Positions 6,617 to 11,784 of a DNA stretch of 11,784 bases are shown here, one piece after another (the first letter of the stretch is position 1; each line of letters begins with the position of its first letter). Both the position numbers and the translations under genes were made by a program. The notes under the pieces are model-generated. The model searched no databases. It was not told the DNA's origin and saw only the letters and a program-made list of their open reading frames with translations. Where the stretch lies: the NCBI GenBank assembly GCA_021835105.1, contig JAKBQS010000025.1, forward strand, positions 1 through 11,784, in the 5' to 3' direction. Source of the stretch: Microcaldota archaeon. Its GTDB lineage: Archaea; Micrarchaeota; Micrarchaeia; Micrarchaeales; CABMGC01.

Positions 6617-7693
6617 ATGGAGAAACTTTTGACAGCCGGACCAGTATCTCTTGATTCGAGGGTTTTGAGGGCGCTCTCCGGACAGATGGTCAGCCACAGG
6701 GAGGAAGGATTTCACAGGATTGTAGGCGAGATTGAGGAAGGGCTGAAAAAGGCTTATGGAACTTCAGGTGGAACGGTGTGCATACTCTCAGGCTCTGGGA
6801 CCCTCGCTGTGGATGCAATGGTAAACAGCATGGTGAGACGCGGCGAGAATGTGCTCCTGATAAGCCACGGGGAGTTTGGCAATAGGCTTGGCGACTCCAT
6901 CTCAAAGAGAGGTGCGCATCCCACAAGGATATCTGCACCAGATGGCATTGCTGTTGAAGAATCAGCAGTATATGAAGCAATAGAATCAGGCAAGTACGGG
7001 ACCGTTGCAATGGTCTACACCGAAACAAGCATCGGGATGGCCCACAGGAGCTCCGGCGCTATTGGAAAGTTCGCAAAGAAGCATGGGTTGAAGGTTATAG
7101 TGGATGCAGCTTCTGCGATGTTTGGGGAAGATATAAGGCTCGACACAGGCTGCTTTGATGCGGTATCGACATGCAGCCAGAAGTGCCTGGCCGCACCTCC
7201 TGGTATCGCACTCGTGGGGCTCTCGGAGGAAGCAATGGGCATAGTAGGACACACGGAGGACGTTAACAGGTATCTTGACCTTGGCTTGTATGCAAGGAAG
7301 ATGAACGAAGGATACGATATACCGCAGACACCGGCTGTAAGCCTGTTTTATGGATTGAGGGAAGCGCTGCGGATAATGCTTGAGGCGGGAATGGACGAAT
7401 GGATGGGCAAGCATATGAGGCTTGCAGCAGAGCTTTACTCGGAACTCCCGAAGCACGGATACGCAAGGGTGGTAAAAGATAGCAGGTTTTTATCTAACTC
7501 CGTTACGGCATTTGAGGTTCCGCAGGGACATACCTCGAGATCCGTAATGAGCAGGCTGATGGAGGGGGGATACGTAGTGTCGGAAGGGATGGGCAGCCTA
7601 AAGGGAAAATCAATAAGGATAGGCACCATGGGAGACGTATCAGGAGAGGACATATCGAATGTCATAGGCATTCTGCAGGATGCGGCAAGATGA
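6617..7693 (+). CDS. Class V PLP aminotransferase, probable phosphoserine aminotransferase
   Basis: A 358-residue class V (fold type I) aminotransferase of the serine-pyruvate/alanine-glyoxylate/archaeal aspartate group. It opens with LTAGPVSL (5-12), holds SGSGTLA (58-64) for PLP phosphate contact, VDAASAMFG (162-170) with D163 for the pyridine nitrogen, and STCSQKCLAAPPG (184-196), where K189 is the expected Schiff-base lysine. The C-terminal small domain is complete, ending with the SIRIGTMGD block. ATG 6617 directly follows the serA stop, and GGTG at 6608-6611 is 5 bases before it, so the two are translated as a unit. From that pairing, the likely role is transfer from glutamate to 3-phosphohydroxypyruvate. 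Archaeal relatives can be broad in specificity, so aspartate or alanine-glyoxylate activity is not excluded. Confidence 0.85.
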   Translation: MEKLLTAGPVSLDSRVLRALSGQMVSHREEGFHRIVGEIEEGLKKAYGTSGGTVCILSGSGTLAVDAMVNSMVRRGENVLLISHGEFGNRLGDSISKRGAHPTRISAPDGIAVEESAVYEAIESGKYGTVAMVYTETSIGMAHRSSGAIGKFAKKHGLKVIVDAASAMFGEDIRLDTGCFDAVSTCSQKCLAAPPGIALVGLSEEAMGIVGHTEDVNRYLDLGLYARKMNEGYDIPQTPAVSLFYGLREALRIMLEAGMDEWMGKHMRLAAELYSELPKHGYARVVKDSRFLSNSVTAFEVPQGHTSRSVMSRLMEGGYVVSEGMGSLKGKSIRIGTMGDVSGEDISNVIGILQDAAR

Positions 7694-7700
7694 ACAGGAT

Positions 7701-9461
7701 CTAATCGTGCCTGCGGGCCTTTGACTCGCGCTTTATTTTTGAGATTGTGTCTAGAAGCAATGTGGAACCCTCGTCCAGAAGTTCAGAGTATTTGTTCCTT
7801 ATGAGCATCTCCTCTTCGTCGTTTATGAAGGTGTAGAGCTCATCTGAGTCCTTTATCTGCCTGCCAAACGTTATGCCGTCCATAGAGACTGCAGCCTCTT
7901 CCCCAGCCTTTATCTCAGGTATATTTACCCCGTTGTTCTGCATGCCCTTTATTCTTCCTACTATCTCGCCGTACTTGTTCATCAGCTGATACCCGGGCTT
8001 TACCTTTCCTGCAAAGACGCTGACGCCGAATACCGCTGGATGGGATATCCTGAAACAGTGATTTGGCATCACCGATAAAAGCCCCGGCAGGGTTATCAGT
8101 TTCTCCGCATCGCTCCTTGACCTCTTTGTCTCAGCGAGCTTCCACTCCCTGTAGTCATCAAGTAGCTTGTATATTATGTTGCTGCTTATAAGAGGCACGG
8201 CCATTGAGGCAGCATCCTGCATTATCTCATCCTCAACCGGAACGTTGAAGGCGAGTATTATGGCAGCGTAAGGATCGGTAGACTTCATTGAGAATGCATC
8301 TGCGAGGTCCCTCTTTGTAACCTTGCCGATCTCCTTCTTGCTTATGTGTATGCCCTCGCTCCCGAGAAGACGTGATATCGCCTCTATGCTCCCTATGGTA
8401 TCTGCCTTGAGTATCACGCCTTCCTTCTCTGATCCGAATACCTCGCTCAGCTCCGACTTTATCTCAGATTCATATCCTTCCGACTGAGTAGAGATGAGAA
8501 GGGACCCTGGAAGAGCGTCCTCCAATCCTGAACCGCACAGCTTAACCCCGGAAGCCGCATCGACATGCTCTACGTAGTAGAATTTGCTTGCCGCCTCACG
8601 TATGTCATTCAGCGGCTTTGGCTTGAGGAGAGCCTTTATCTTTGACGTCTTAACCCCGGAAGAAGTGGCAAATGCCACTACATCATTTACGTTCAGCGAC
8701 CCGTTGTATAGTATCACGTCAAGCGTAAGGCCGAGGCCCTTCTCTTCCTTCTTCTCGAGGATGCTTCCCCTCCCAGGCCCGCTTATCTCTATATTAAGGC
8801 GCATCTCTAGGAACTTTTGGGATATCCCTGTAGCATACATGAGGAGCTCGGCAAGCCCTTCTCCGGTCTTTGCGCTTACAGGCACTATTGATATTTCCTT
8901 GGTAAAATCCGTCACCCTGTCAGCCCTCTCGCTGCTGAATCCTATCTCGCTTAATTTCCCTATTATCTCGTAGATCCTTGCCTCTTCGGCCTCGATTACG
9001 CTGGGGTGCTGCTTTGATAATGACTCGAGAAAAGAGTAGGTATTGTTAGGTATCCACCCTGTTATAAGGTCTATCTTGTTTGCCGCGACTATGAAGGGCG
9101 TTTTGTATTCCTTGAGTATCTCTACCGCCTCATACGTCTGTGGTTCGAAGTTCTTTGTTATGTCGACGACGAGTATTGCCAGGTCCGATACGGAGCCGCC
9201 CCTCCTGCGCAGGTTCGTAAAGGCCTCGTGCCCTGGAGTGTCTATGAAGAGTAGCCCTGGAAGCTTTATGTCGGAAGCATTGCGCATCAGCTTCCCGCAT
9301 ATCTTATTTACTACGTCTATCGGAACCTCGCTGGCACCGATATGCTGCGTTATTCTCCCTGCTTCCCTGTTCACCATCGTGGTGTTGCGTATCTTGTCAA
9401 GAAGAGAAGTCTTGCCATGGTCGACATGCCCCATGACGCTTATTATTGGCTGGCGAATCAT
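7701..9461 (-). CDS. infB: Translation initiation factor aIF5B / IF-2
   Basis: The GTPase that promotes ribosomal subunit joining and initiator tRNA placement. The 586-residue protein has the compact archaeal form, without a long N-terminal extension. G1 is GHVDHGKT (11-18), switch I GRITQHIGA (35-43), G3 DTPGHE (74-79), G4 NKID (128-131) and G5 SAK (196-198). Domain II follows (about 225-340), then the domain III region (about 345-440, with VILKADTIGSIEAI) and domain IV (PNHCFRISHPAVFGV onward). It ends with a charged tail. No intein interrupts the P-loop region, though archaeal infB is a known intein site. ATG 9461 has AGGT (minus strand, 9470-9473) 8 bases before it. The gene is convergent with the aminotransferase (7 bases apart) and divergent from ndk. 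Confidence 0.95.
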   Translation of the reverse strand: MIRQPIISVMGHVDHGKTSLLDKIRNTTMVNREAGRITQHIGASEVPIDVVNKICGKLMRNASDIKLPGLLFIDTPGHEAFTNLRRRGGSVSDLAILVVDITKNFEPQTYEAVEILKEYKTPFIVAANKIDLITGWIPNNTYSFLESLSKQHPSVIEAEEARIYEIIGKLSEIGFSSERADRVTDFTKEISIVPVSAKTGEGLAELLMYATGISQKFLEMRLNIEISGPGRGSILEKKEEKGLGLTLDVILYNGSLNVNDVVAFATSSGVKTSKIKALLKPKPLNDIREAASKFYYVEHVDAASGVKLCGSGLEDALPGSLLISTQSEGYESEIKSELSEVFGSEKEGVILKADTIGSIEAISRLLGSEGIHISKKEIGKVTKRDLADAFSMKSTDPYAAIILAFNVPVEDEIMQDAASMAVPLISSNIIYKLLDDYREWKLAETKRSRSDAEKLITLPGLLSVMPNHCFRISHPAVFGVSVFAGKVKPGYQLMNKYGEIVGRIKGMQNNGVNIPEIKAGEEAAVSMDGITFGRQIKDSDELYTFINDEEEMLIRNKYSELLDEGSTLLLDTISKIKRESKARRHD

Positions 9462-9491
9462 GATAATCTACCTGCAGCGGCTTTAGCACAG

Positions 9492-9523
9492 TATTTTAAA
9501 AGGTTGTTAAAGATATTTATATG
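9492..9523. promoter_or_regulatory. Interleaved divergent TATA-like boxes for infB and ndk
   Basis: TTTTAAAA at 9494-9501 is centred about 37 bases before the ndk ATG at 9534. TATTTATAT at 9513-9521 reads ATATAAATA on the minus strand and is centred about 56 bases before the infB ATG at 9461, leaving room for the AGGT site in its leader. If both are used, each box lies in the other gene's leader or initiation zone. Assignment is by spacing alone. Confidence 0.4.
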
Positions 9524-9533
9524 TAGTGAGTTT

Positions 9534-10097
9534 ATGGAAAGGGTACTTGTTCTAATAAAACCTGACGGAGTCGAGCGTGCGCTTGTAGGCAGGATAATAG
9601 CTAGGTTTGAGGATTGCGGCTTGAAAGTCGTTGCTCTGAAGATGCTCAAGCCCACAAAGTCGATGGTAGAGAAGCATTACACAGATGATGAAAACTGGCT
9701 TGTCTCCGTAGGCCTCAAGACAAAGCAGTCCTATCTGGAGAAGGGGATAGAGGTAAAGGAGACCGAGAGGGAGATAGGCATGCGGATAAGGCAGATGCTT
9801 ATAAAAGGGCTTACAGATGGCCCGATAGTTGCTTTCGTACTTGAAGGCAACTCAGCCGCAGAAGTTTCAAGAAAGATAGCCGGCGGTACGGAACCTAGGA
9901 AGGCGGATCCGTCATCGATAAGAGGCATGTATGCAAGCGACAGCTATTCACTTGCAGACAGCAAGCAGAGGCCTGTGAGGAACCTCGTGCACGTCTCGGA
10001 GAATGCGGCGATAGCCGAGTCAGAGATAAGGATATGGTTCTCGGAGAAGGAGCTGCACGAGTACAAGAGAGCGGACGAAGGATCGCAGTATGGCTGA
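9534..10097 (+). CDS. ndk: Nucleoside diphosphate kinase, extended form
   Basis: Transfers the gamma phosphate between nucleoside tri- and diphosphates through a phosphohistidine. At 187 residues it is about 35-45 longer than common NDKs. The start ERVLVLIKPDGVERALVGRI (2-21), EKHY (46-49), DGPIVAFVLEG (95-105), the RGMY loop (130-133) and RNLVHVSENAAIAESEIRIWF (149-169) all fit, with H153 the catalytic histidine. The extra length lies at about 51-88 (between EKHY and the GPIVA strand) and at about 134-147 (before the active-site histidine). The usual HGSD is HVSE here. ATG 9534 is preceded by AGTG at 9525-9528; the frame is open upstream but there overlaps infB. Identity is firm; the effect of the inserts is unknown. 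Confidence 0.92.
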   Translation: MERVLVLIKPDGVERALVGRIIARFEDCGLKVVALKMLKPTKSMVEKHYTDDENWLVSVGLKTKQSYLEKGIEVKETEREIGMRIRQMLIKGLTDGPIVAFVLEGNSAAEVSRKIAGGTEPRKADPSSIRGMYASDSYSLADSKQRPVRNLVHVSENAAIAESEIRIWFSEKELHEYKRADEGSQYG

Positions 10098-10154
10098 TAG
10101 GAGCAATCTGCCGCTTTGGATAATACCAGGATTATTAGGAAGAGGCGCAAGAAG

Positions 10155-10463
10155 TTAGAGAAGCTGCATATTCATGCGCGCTTCATCGCTTATCATTTCA
10201 GGGCACCATGCTGGCTCCCATACCAGGTTAAGATTTACCTCCCCTACTCCTTCAAGCTTCTCCAATCTGAGCTGCGCATCCGCGAGTATGACGCTTGTTA
10301 CAGGGCACATAGCGCTCGTCATTGTCAGCGTCACCTCTATGTTGTTTTTTTCGTCTATCCTGATGTTGTGTATAAGGCCAAGGTCCACTATGTTTATCCC
10401 TATCTCAGGGTCTGAGCATCCCTTGAGCTTGAGCACCACGTCCTTTACGTTTATTGAAGGCAT
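10155..10463 (-). CDS. MIP18/PaaD-like DUF59 protein, iron-sulfur cluster assembly
   Basis: A 102-residue single-domain member of the MIP18/PaaD/SufT-like family (DUF59), whose members help assemble or deliver Fe-S clusters. It shows DPEIGINIVDLGLIHNIRI (18-36), TLTMTSAMCP with the conserved cysteine C53, then LEGVGEVNLNLVWEPAWCPE and ISDEAR near the end. C87 (WCP) sits where many members have WTP, giving a second possible ligand. Relatives have the same length, so it appears complete. On the minus strand GTGAT (10469-10473) precedes the ATG. It is convergent with ndk (57 bases between stops) and not in an evident operon with SUF genes, so its client proteins cannot be inferred here. Confidence 0.88.
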   Translation of the reverse strand: MPSINVKDVVLKLKGCSDPEIGINIVDLGLIHNIRIDEKNNIEVTLTMTSAMCPVTSVILADAQLRLEKLEGVGEVNLNLVWEPAWCPEMISDEARMNMQLL

Positions 10464-10522
10464 GATTAATCACGAATATTATACATTTACTGGTTTTTAT
10501 TCTTTTGCAGGGTTTATGCGTA

Positions 10523-10539
10523 GGCAAAAGCCATTTGCC
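10523..10539. repeat. Small perfect hairpin
   Basis: GGCAAA, a 5-base loop (AGCCA), then TTTGCC: a 6-base-pair perfect stem. It lies about 60 bases upstream of the DUF59 start, with no adjoining T run, so it does not look like a terminator for either strand. Such a short stem can occur by chance. Confidence 0.3.
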
Positions 10540-10632
10540 GTTTCTGGACGTGGAGCTGAATTTGCAGAATCTTGATGGTTAACTGGCCTTTTTAACAAAA
10601 CCGAAGACTTTTGCAACAAAGCGCATTTGTAG

Positions 10633-10645
10633 AAAAACTTTAAGA
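10633..10645 (+). promoter_or_regulatory. BRE/TATA-like element for a small transcription unit
   Basis: An A-rich stretch (GAAAAA) runs directly into CTTTAAGA, the arrangement of an archaeal BRE plus TATA box. The normal spacing places the transcript start near 10665-10670, about 10 bases before the ATG at 10679. Confidence 0.4.
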
Positions 10646-10678
10646 ATGACGTACAGCATATTGTGATTGAAGATTTGC

Positions 10679-10774
10679 ATGCAGGCCACACACGGTATTA
10701 TGGCTTTCCTGGGCTTCGCCCAACTCATAGGCTACTTTAGATACCTTGTATTGTGGTTTGCAAGGAACGCATAA
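10679..10774 (+). CDS. Possible 31-residue hydrophobic peptide
   Basis: A short frame, ATG 10679 to TAA 10772-10774, encodes a peptide that is hydrophobic over most of its length: GIMAFLGFAQLIGY (6-19), an arginine at 21, then YLVLWFA (22-28), ending RNA. This could be one membrane-spanning helix or an amphipathic membrane helix. In favour: a TATA-like element at fitting distance, a T-rich tract 30 bases past the stop, and codons (ATA, AGG, GGC, CTC) like those of neighbouring genes. Against: it is very short, has no good ribosome-binding site, and I recognise no family. A TTG at 10667 could extend it by four residues. The same stretch could instead be a small RNA. Confidence 0.3.
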   Translation: MQATHGIMAFLGFAQLIGYFRYLVLWFARNA

Positions 10775-10803
10775 GCCTTTGCTCCTGCATAATGCTCTTC
10801 CAG

Positions 10804-10818
10804 TCTTTTTTTCTTTTC
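10804..10818 (+). terminator. T-rich tract, probable archaeal terminator
   Basis: Plus-strand TCTTTTTTTCTTTTC, in which all but three bases are T, without a strong preceding stem. Archaeal RNA polymerase terminates at such tracts. It would end the small unit starting near 10667 and insulate the downstream gene. Confidence 0.45.
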
Positions 10819-10891
10819 TCTTGCGTGTGCGGGAGAGGATACTAACGATAATTTGGTATTAGAATGAAAACAAAATCAAAAGCCATCGAAG

Positions 10892-10910
10892 CCGGCACGG
10901 CTAATGCCGG
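10892..10910. repeat. Hairpin in the leader of the terminal gene
   Basis: CCGGCA, a 7-base loop (CGGCTAA), then TGCCGG: a 6-base-pair GC-rich stem 18 bases before the chosen ATG at 10929. It lies inside a 19-codon frame (ATG 10864 to TGA 10921-10923) whose stop overlaps the GTGA ribosome-binding site of the downstream gene. It may affect translation of that gene; this is inference. Confidence 0.35.
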
Positions 10911-10928
10911 ATGCGCAGAGTGAATGCT

Positions 10929-11784
10929 ATGAAAGGAGCAACAATGGAGAAGTTCCCCGCCGGAGGCAAGGAGGTAGAGAGGCAGGGGATTAGGAAAGTG
11001 GAGATTAACCTGCAGCGTGCAGTACGTGATGCTTCATCAATGCCCGAGCGTGCACTTGAGATCAGGCCGATTCGCAAAACTTTGGAGAGCCTTGCACAGA
11101 CCCTAGAGAGGAATGGGATAGATGATGAAAGGCTTGAGAAGGAGGGCCTTCCCAGGCTGCATGAAATCGTAGCAAAGCTCTCGAAAGACAATGGGATTAC
11201 TACGGAGAAACTCGCAGAATCGGATCCGGGAATTGTGCTGCTGGCGCTCGCTTTCGGCGCCTACTTCAGGCAGTCCACATGGGCTAACTTCAGCGACAGG
11301 GAGAGGCTGCTCACAACAACGCGCAATGTCTATGAAGGTGCAGCTATAGAATTTAGCTGGGGAATGACAAAGATAGGCCCTAGGGCAAGTTTTACTAACA
11401 CCCCCGACTTGGGCGACGTGATGGAGACCGTGCTGGTAGAGAAGCTTATAAGCTCGGCGAGAGCGGTCTCAGGAAAAGCACCAGCAGGCATACTTGTGAT
11501 TGATGAGTCAGCTTCGATGTACGATTACTCGAAGAGCATAGGAGGCGGGGTCTGGAGCTTTGATAACTCTGGCTTCAGAAGCCTTTTCATGAGGCTCCTG
11601 GAAGATGGCGGGGAATGGAAGACTCCCGTGGTATTCGTGTCCCAGGAACTGGACCATGACAAGGTTTTAGACCTGCACGGCATATACCTCAATGACCACG
11701 AGCACCACAGAGTATCGCGCACGCGCAGGATTTTATATGAAGCGGCAGGCGATGCTACTGCAGTTTCTGCGCCGCTTCTCACAG
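10929..11784 (+). CDS. Unrecognised protein, N-terminal 285 residues (runs off window)
   Basis: An uninterrupted frame from ATG 10929 to the last base; the 3' end lies outside. Start choice rests on GTGA at 10920-10923 just upstream; in-frame ATGs also occur at 10911 and 10944 and the frame is closed by TAA at 10902. Residues 1-100 are charged and helical in character (RALEIRPIRKTLESLAQTLE, LPRLHEIVAKLSKD). A hydrophobic patch GIVLLALAFGAYF (101-113) is too short for a clear membrane span. Then come aromatic-rich and strand-like stretches: EFSWGMTKIG, GILVIDESASMYDY (187-200), SIGGGVWSF, TPVVFVSQELDHDKV (232-246) and a histidine-rich NDHEHHRV (255-262). No signal peptide. Codon use resembles its neighbours, so it is probably a real gene. 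I do not recognise the family; the D-E-S-A-S at 192-196 is not enough to call a VWA domain. Confidence 0.75.
   Translation, partial: MKGATMEKFPAGGKEVERQGIRKVEINLQRAVRDASSMPERALEIRPIRKTLESLAQTLERNGIDDERLEKEGLPRLHEIVAKLSKDNGITTEKLAESDPGIVLLALAFGAYFRQSTWANFSDRERLLTTTRNVYEGAAIEFSWGMTKIGPRASFTNTPDLGDVMETVLVEKLISSARAVSGKAPAGILVIDESASMYDYSKSIGGGVWSFDNSGFRSLFMRLLEDGGEWKTPVVFVSQELDHDKVLDLHGIYLNDHEHHRVSRTRRILYEAAGDATAVSAPLLT

Larger units (their letters stand above)
10464..10928. other. Gene-poor stretch between DUF59 gene and terminal unknown gene
   Basis: No frame here encodes a convincing protein above about 35 residues. It holds a hairpin (10523-10539), a short T run near 10588-10594, a TATA-like box with a possible 31-codon gene and T-rich tract (10633-10818), and a second hairpin within a 19-codon leader frame (10864-10923). 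AT-rich sequence at 10473-10501 probably includes the DUF59 promoter, but I cannot pick the box. Confidence 0.6.

Noticed and set aside
8584..8973. A 129-codon plus-strand frame opposite infB
   Set aside because: It is a mirror of the well-supported infB coding strand, with no promoter, ribosome-binding site or family resemblance.
9350..9461. Intein in the infB P-loop region
   Set aside because: The G1 to G3 motifs are contiguous at normal spacing; no insertion is present.
10516..10575. A 19-codon plus-strand frame in the gene-poor stretch
   Set aside because: Too short, no terminator, and only part of a longer frame antisense to the DUF59 gene.
11502..11518. D-x-S-x-S (DESAS) as a VWA metal-ion adhesion site
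   Set aside because: The following sequence lacks the threonine and aspartate positions and helix-strand order of a VWA domain as far as I can read it.

Overview
The window looks archaeal. It carries the archaea-only amidotransferase subunit GatE, an archaeal-type asparagine synthetase derived from asparaginyl-tRNA synthetase, an aIF5B/IF-2 without bacterial N-terminal extensions, and TATA-like boxes upstream of transcription units. Ribosome-binding sites resembling AGGTG or GTGA lie 5-8 bases before several starts. Base composition is moderate and codon use is rich in AGG and ATA. Short intergenic gaps would fit a small-genome lineage of the ARMAN/Micrarchaeota kind, but that placement is inference and was not tested.

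Layout. (1) Bases 1-2028, plus strand: the 3' part of gatE, an AIM24-family protein and a Nudix ADP-ribose pyrophosphatase-like gene form a tight run. (2) Bases 2063-4608, minus strand: an AsnRS-like asparagine synthetase is followed 14 bases later by a stand-alone glutamate-synthase FMN-domain protein. The latter has no glutaminase domain and lacks the usual [3Fe-4S] cysteines. (3) Bases 4764-5432, minus strand: a HAD-family phosphatase, divergent from (4) serA and a class V aminotransferase (5651-7693, plus strand, stop and start adjacent). Together these three could cover the phosphorylated serine pathway, with the HAD enzyme as a candidate phosphatase. (5) infB (minus) is convergent with the aminotransferase and divergent from ndk (plus), the two sharing a 72-base promoter region. 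(6) A MIP18/PaaD (DUF59) iron-sulfur assembly gene (minus) is convergent with ndk. (7) Bases 10464-10928 hold no large gene. They do contain a possible 31-residue membrane peptide gene with its own TATA-like box and T-rich terminator, two hairpins and a short leader ORF. (8) From 10929 to the window end runs an open frame of at least 285 codons that I do not recognise.

Most genes serve core metabolism and translation: amide nitrogen (GatE, asparagine synthetase, GltS-like), serine synthesis, nucleotide balance, translation initiation and Fe-S assembly. The least explained parts are the cluster-less glutamate-synthase protein, the small transcription unit at about 10.64-10.82 kb and the unknown terminal gene. 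No CRISPR array, insertion sequence, tRNA, rRNA or long repeat was seen.
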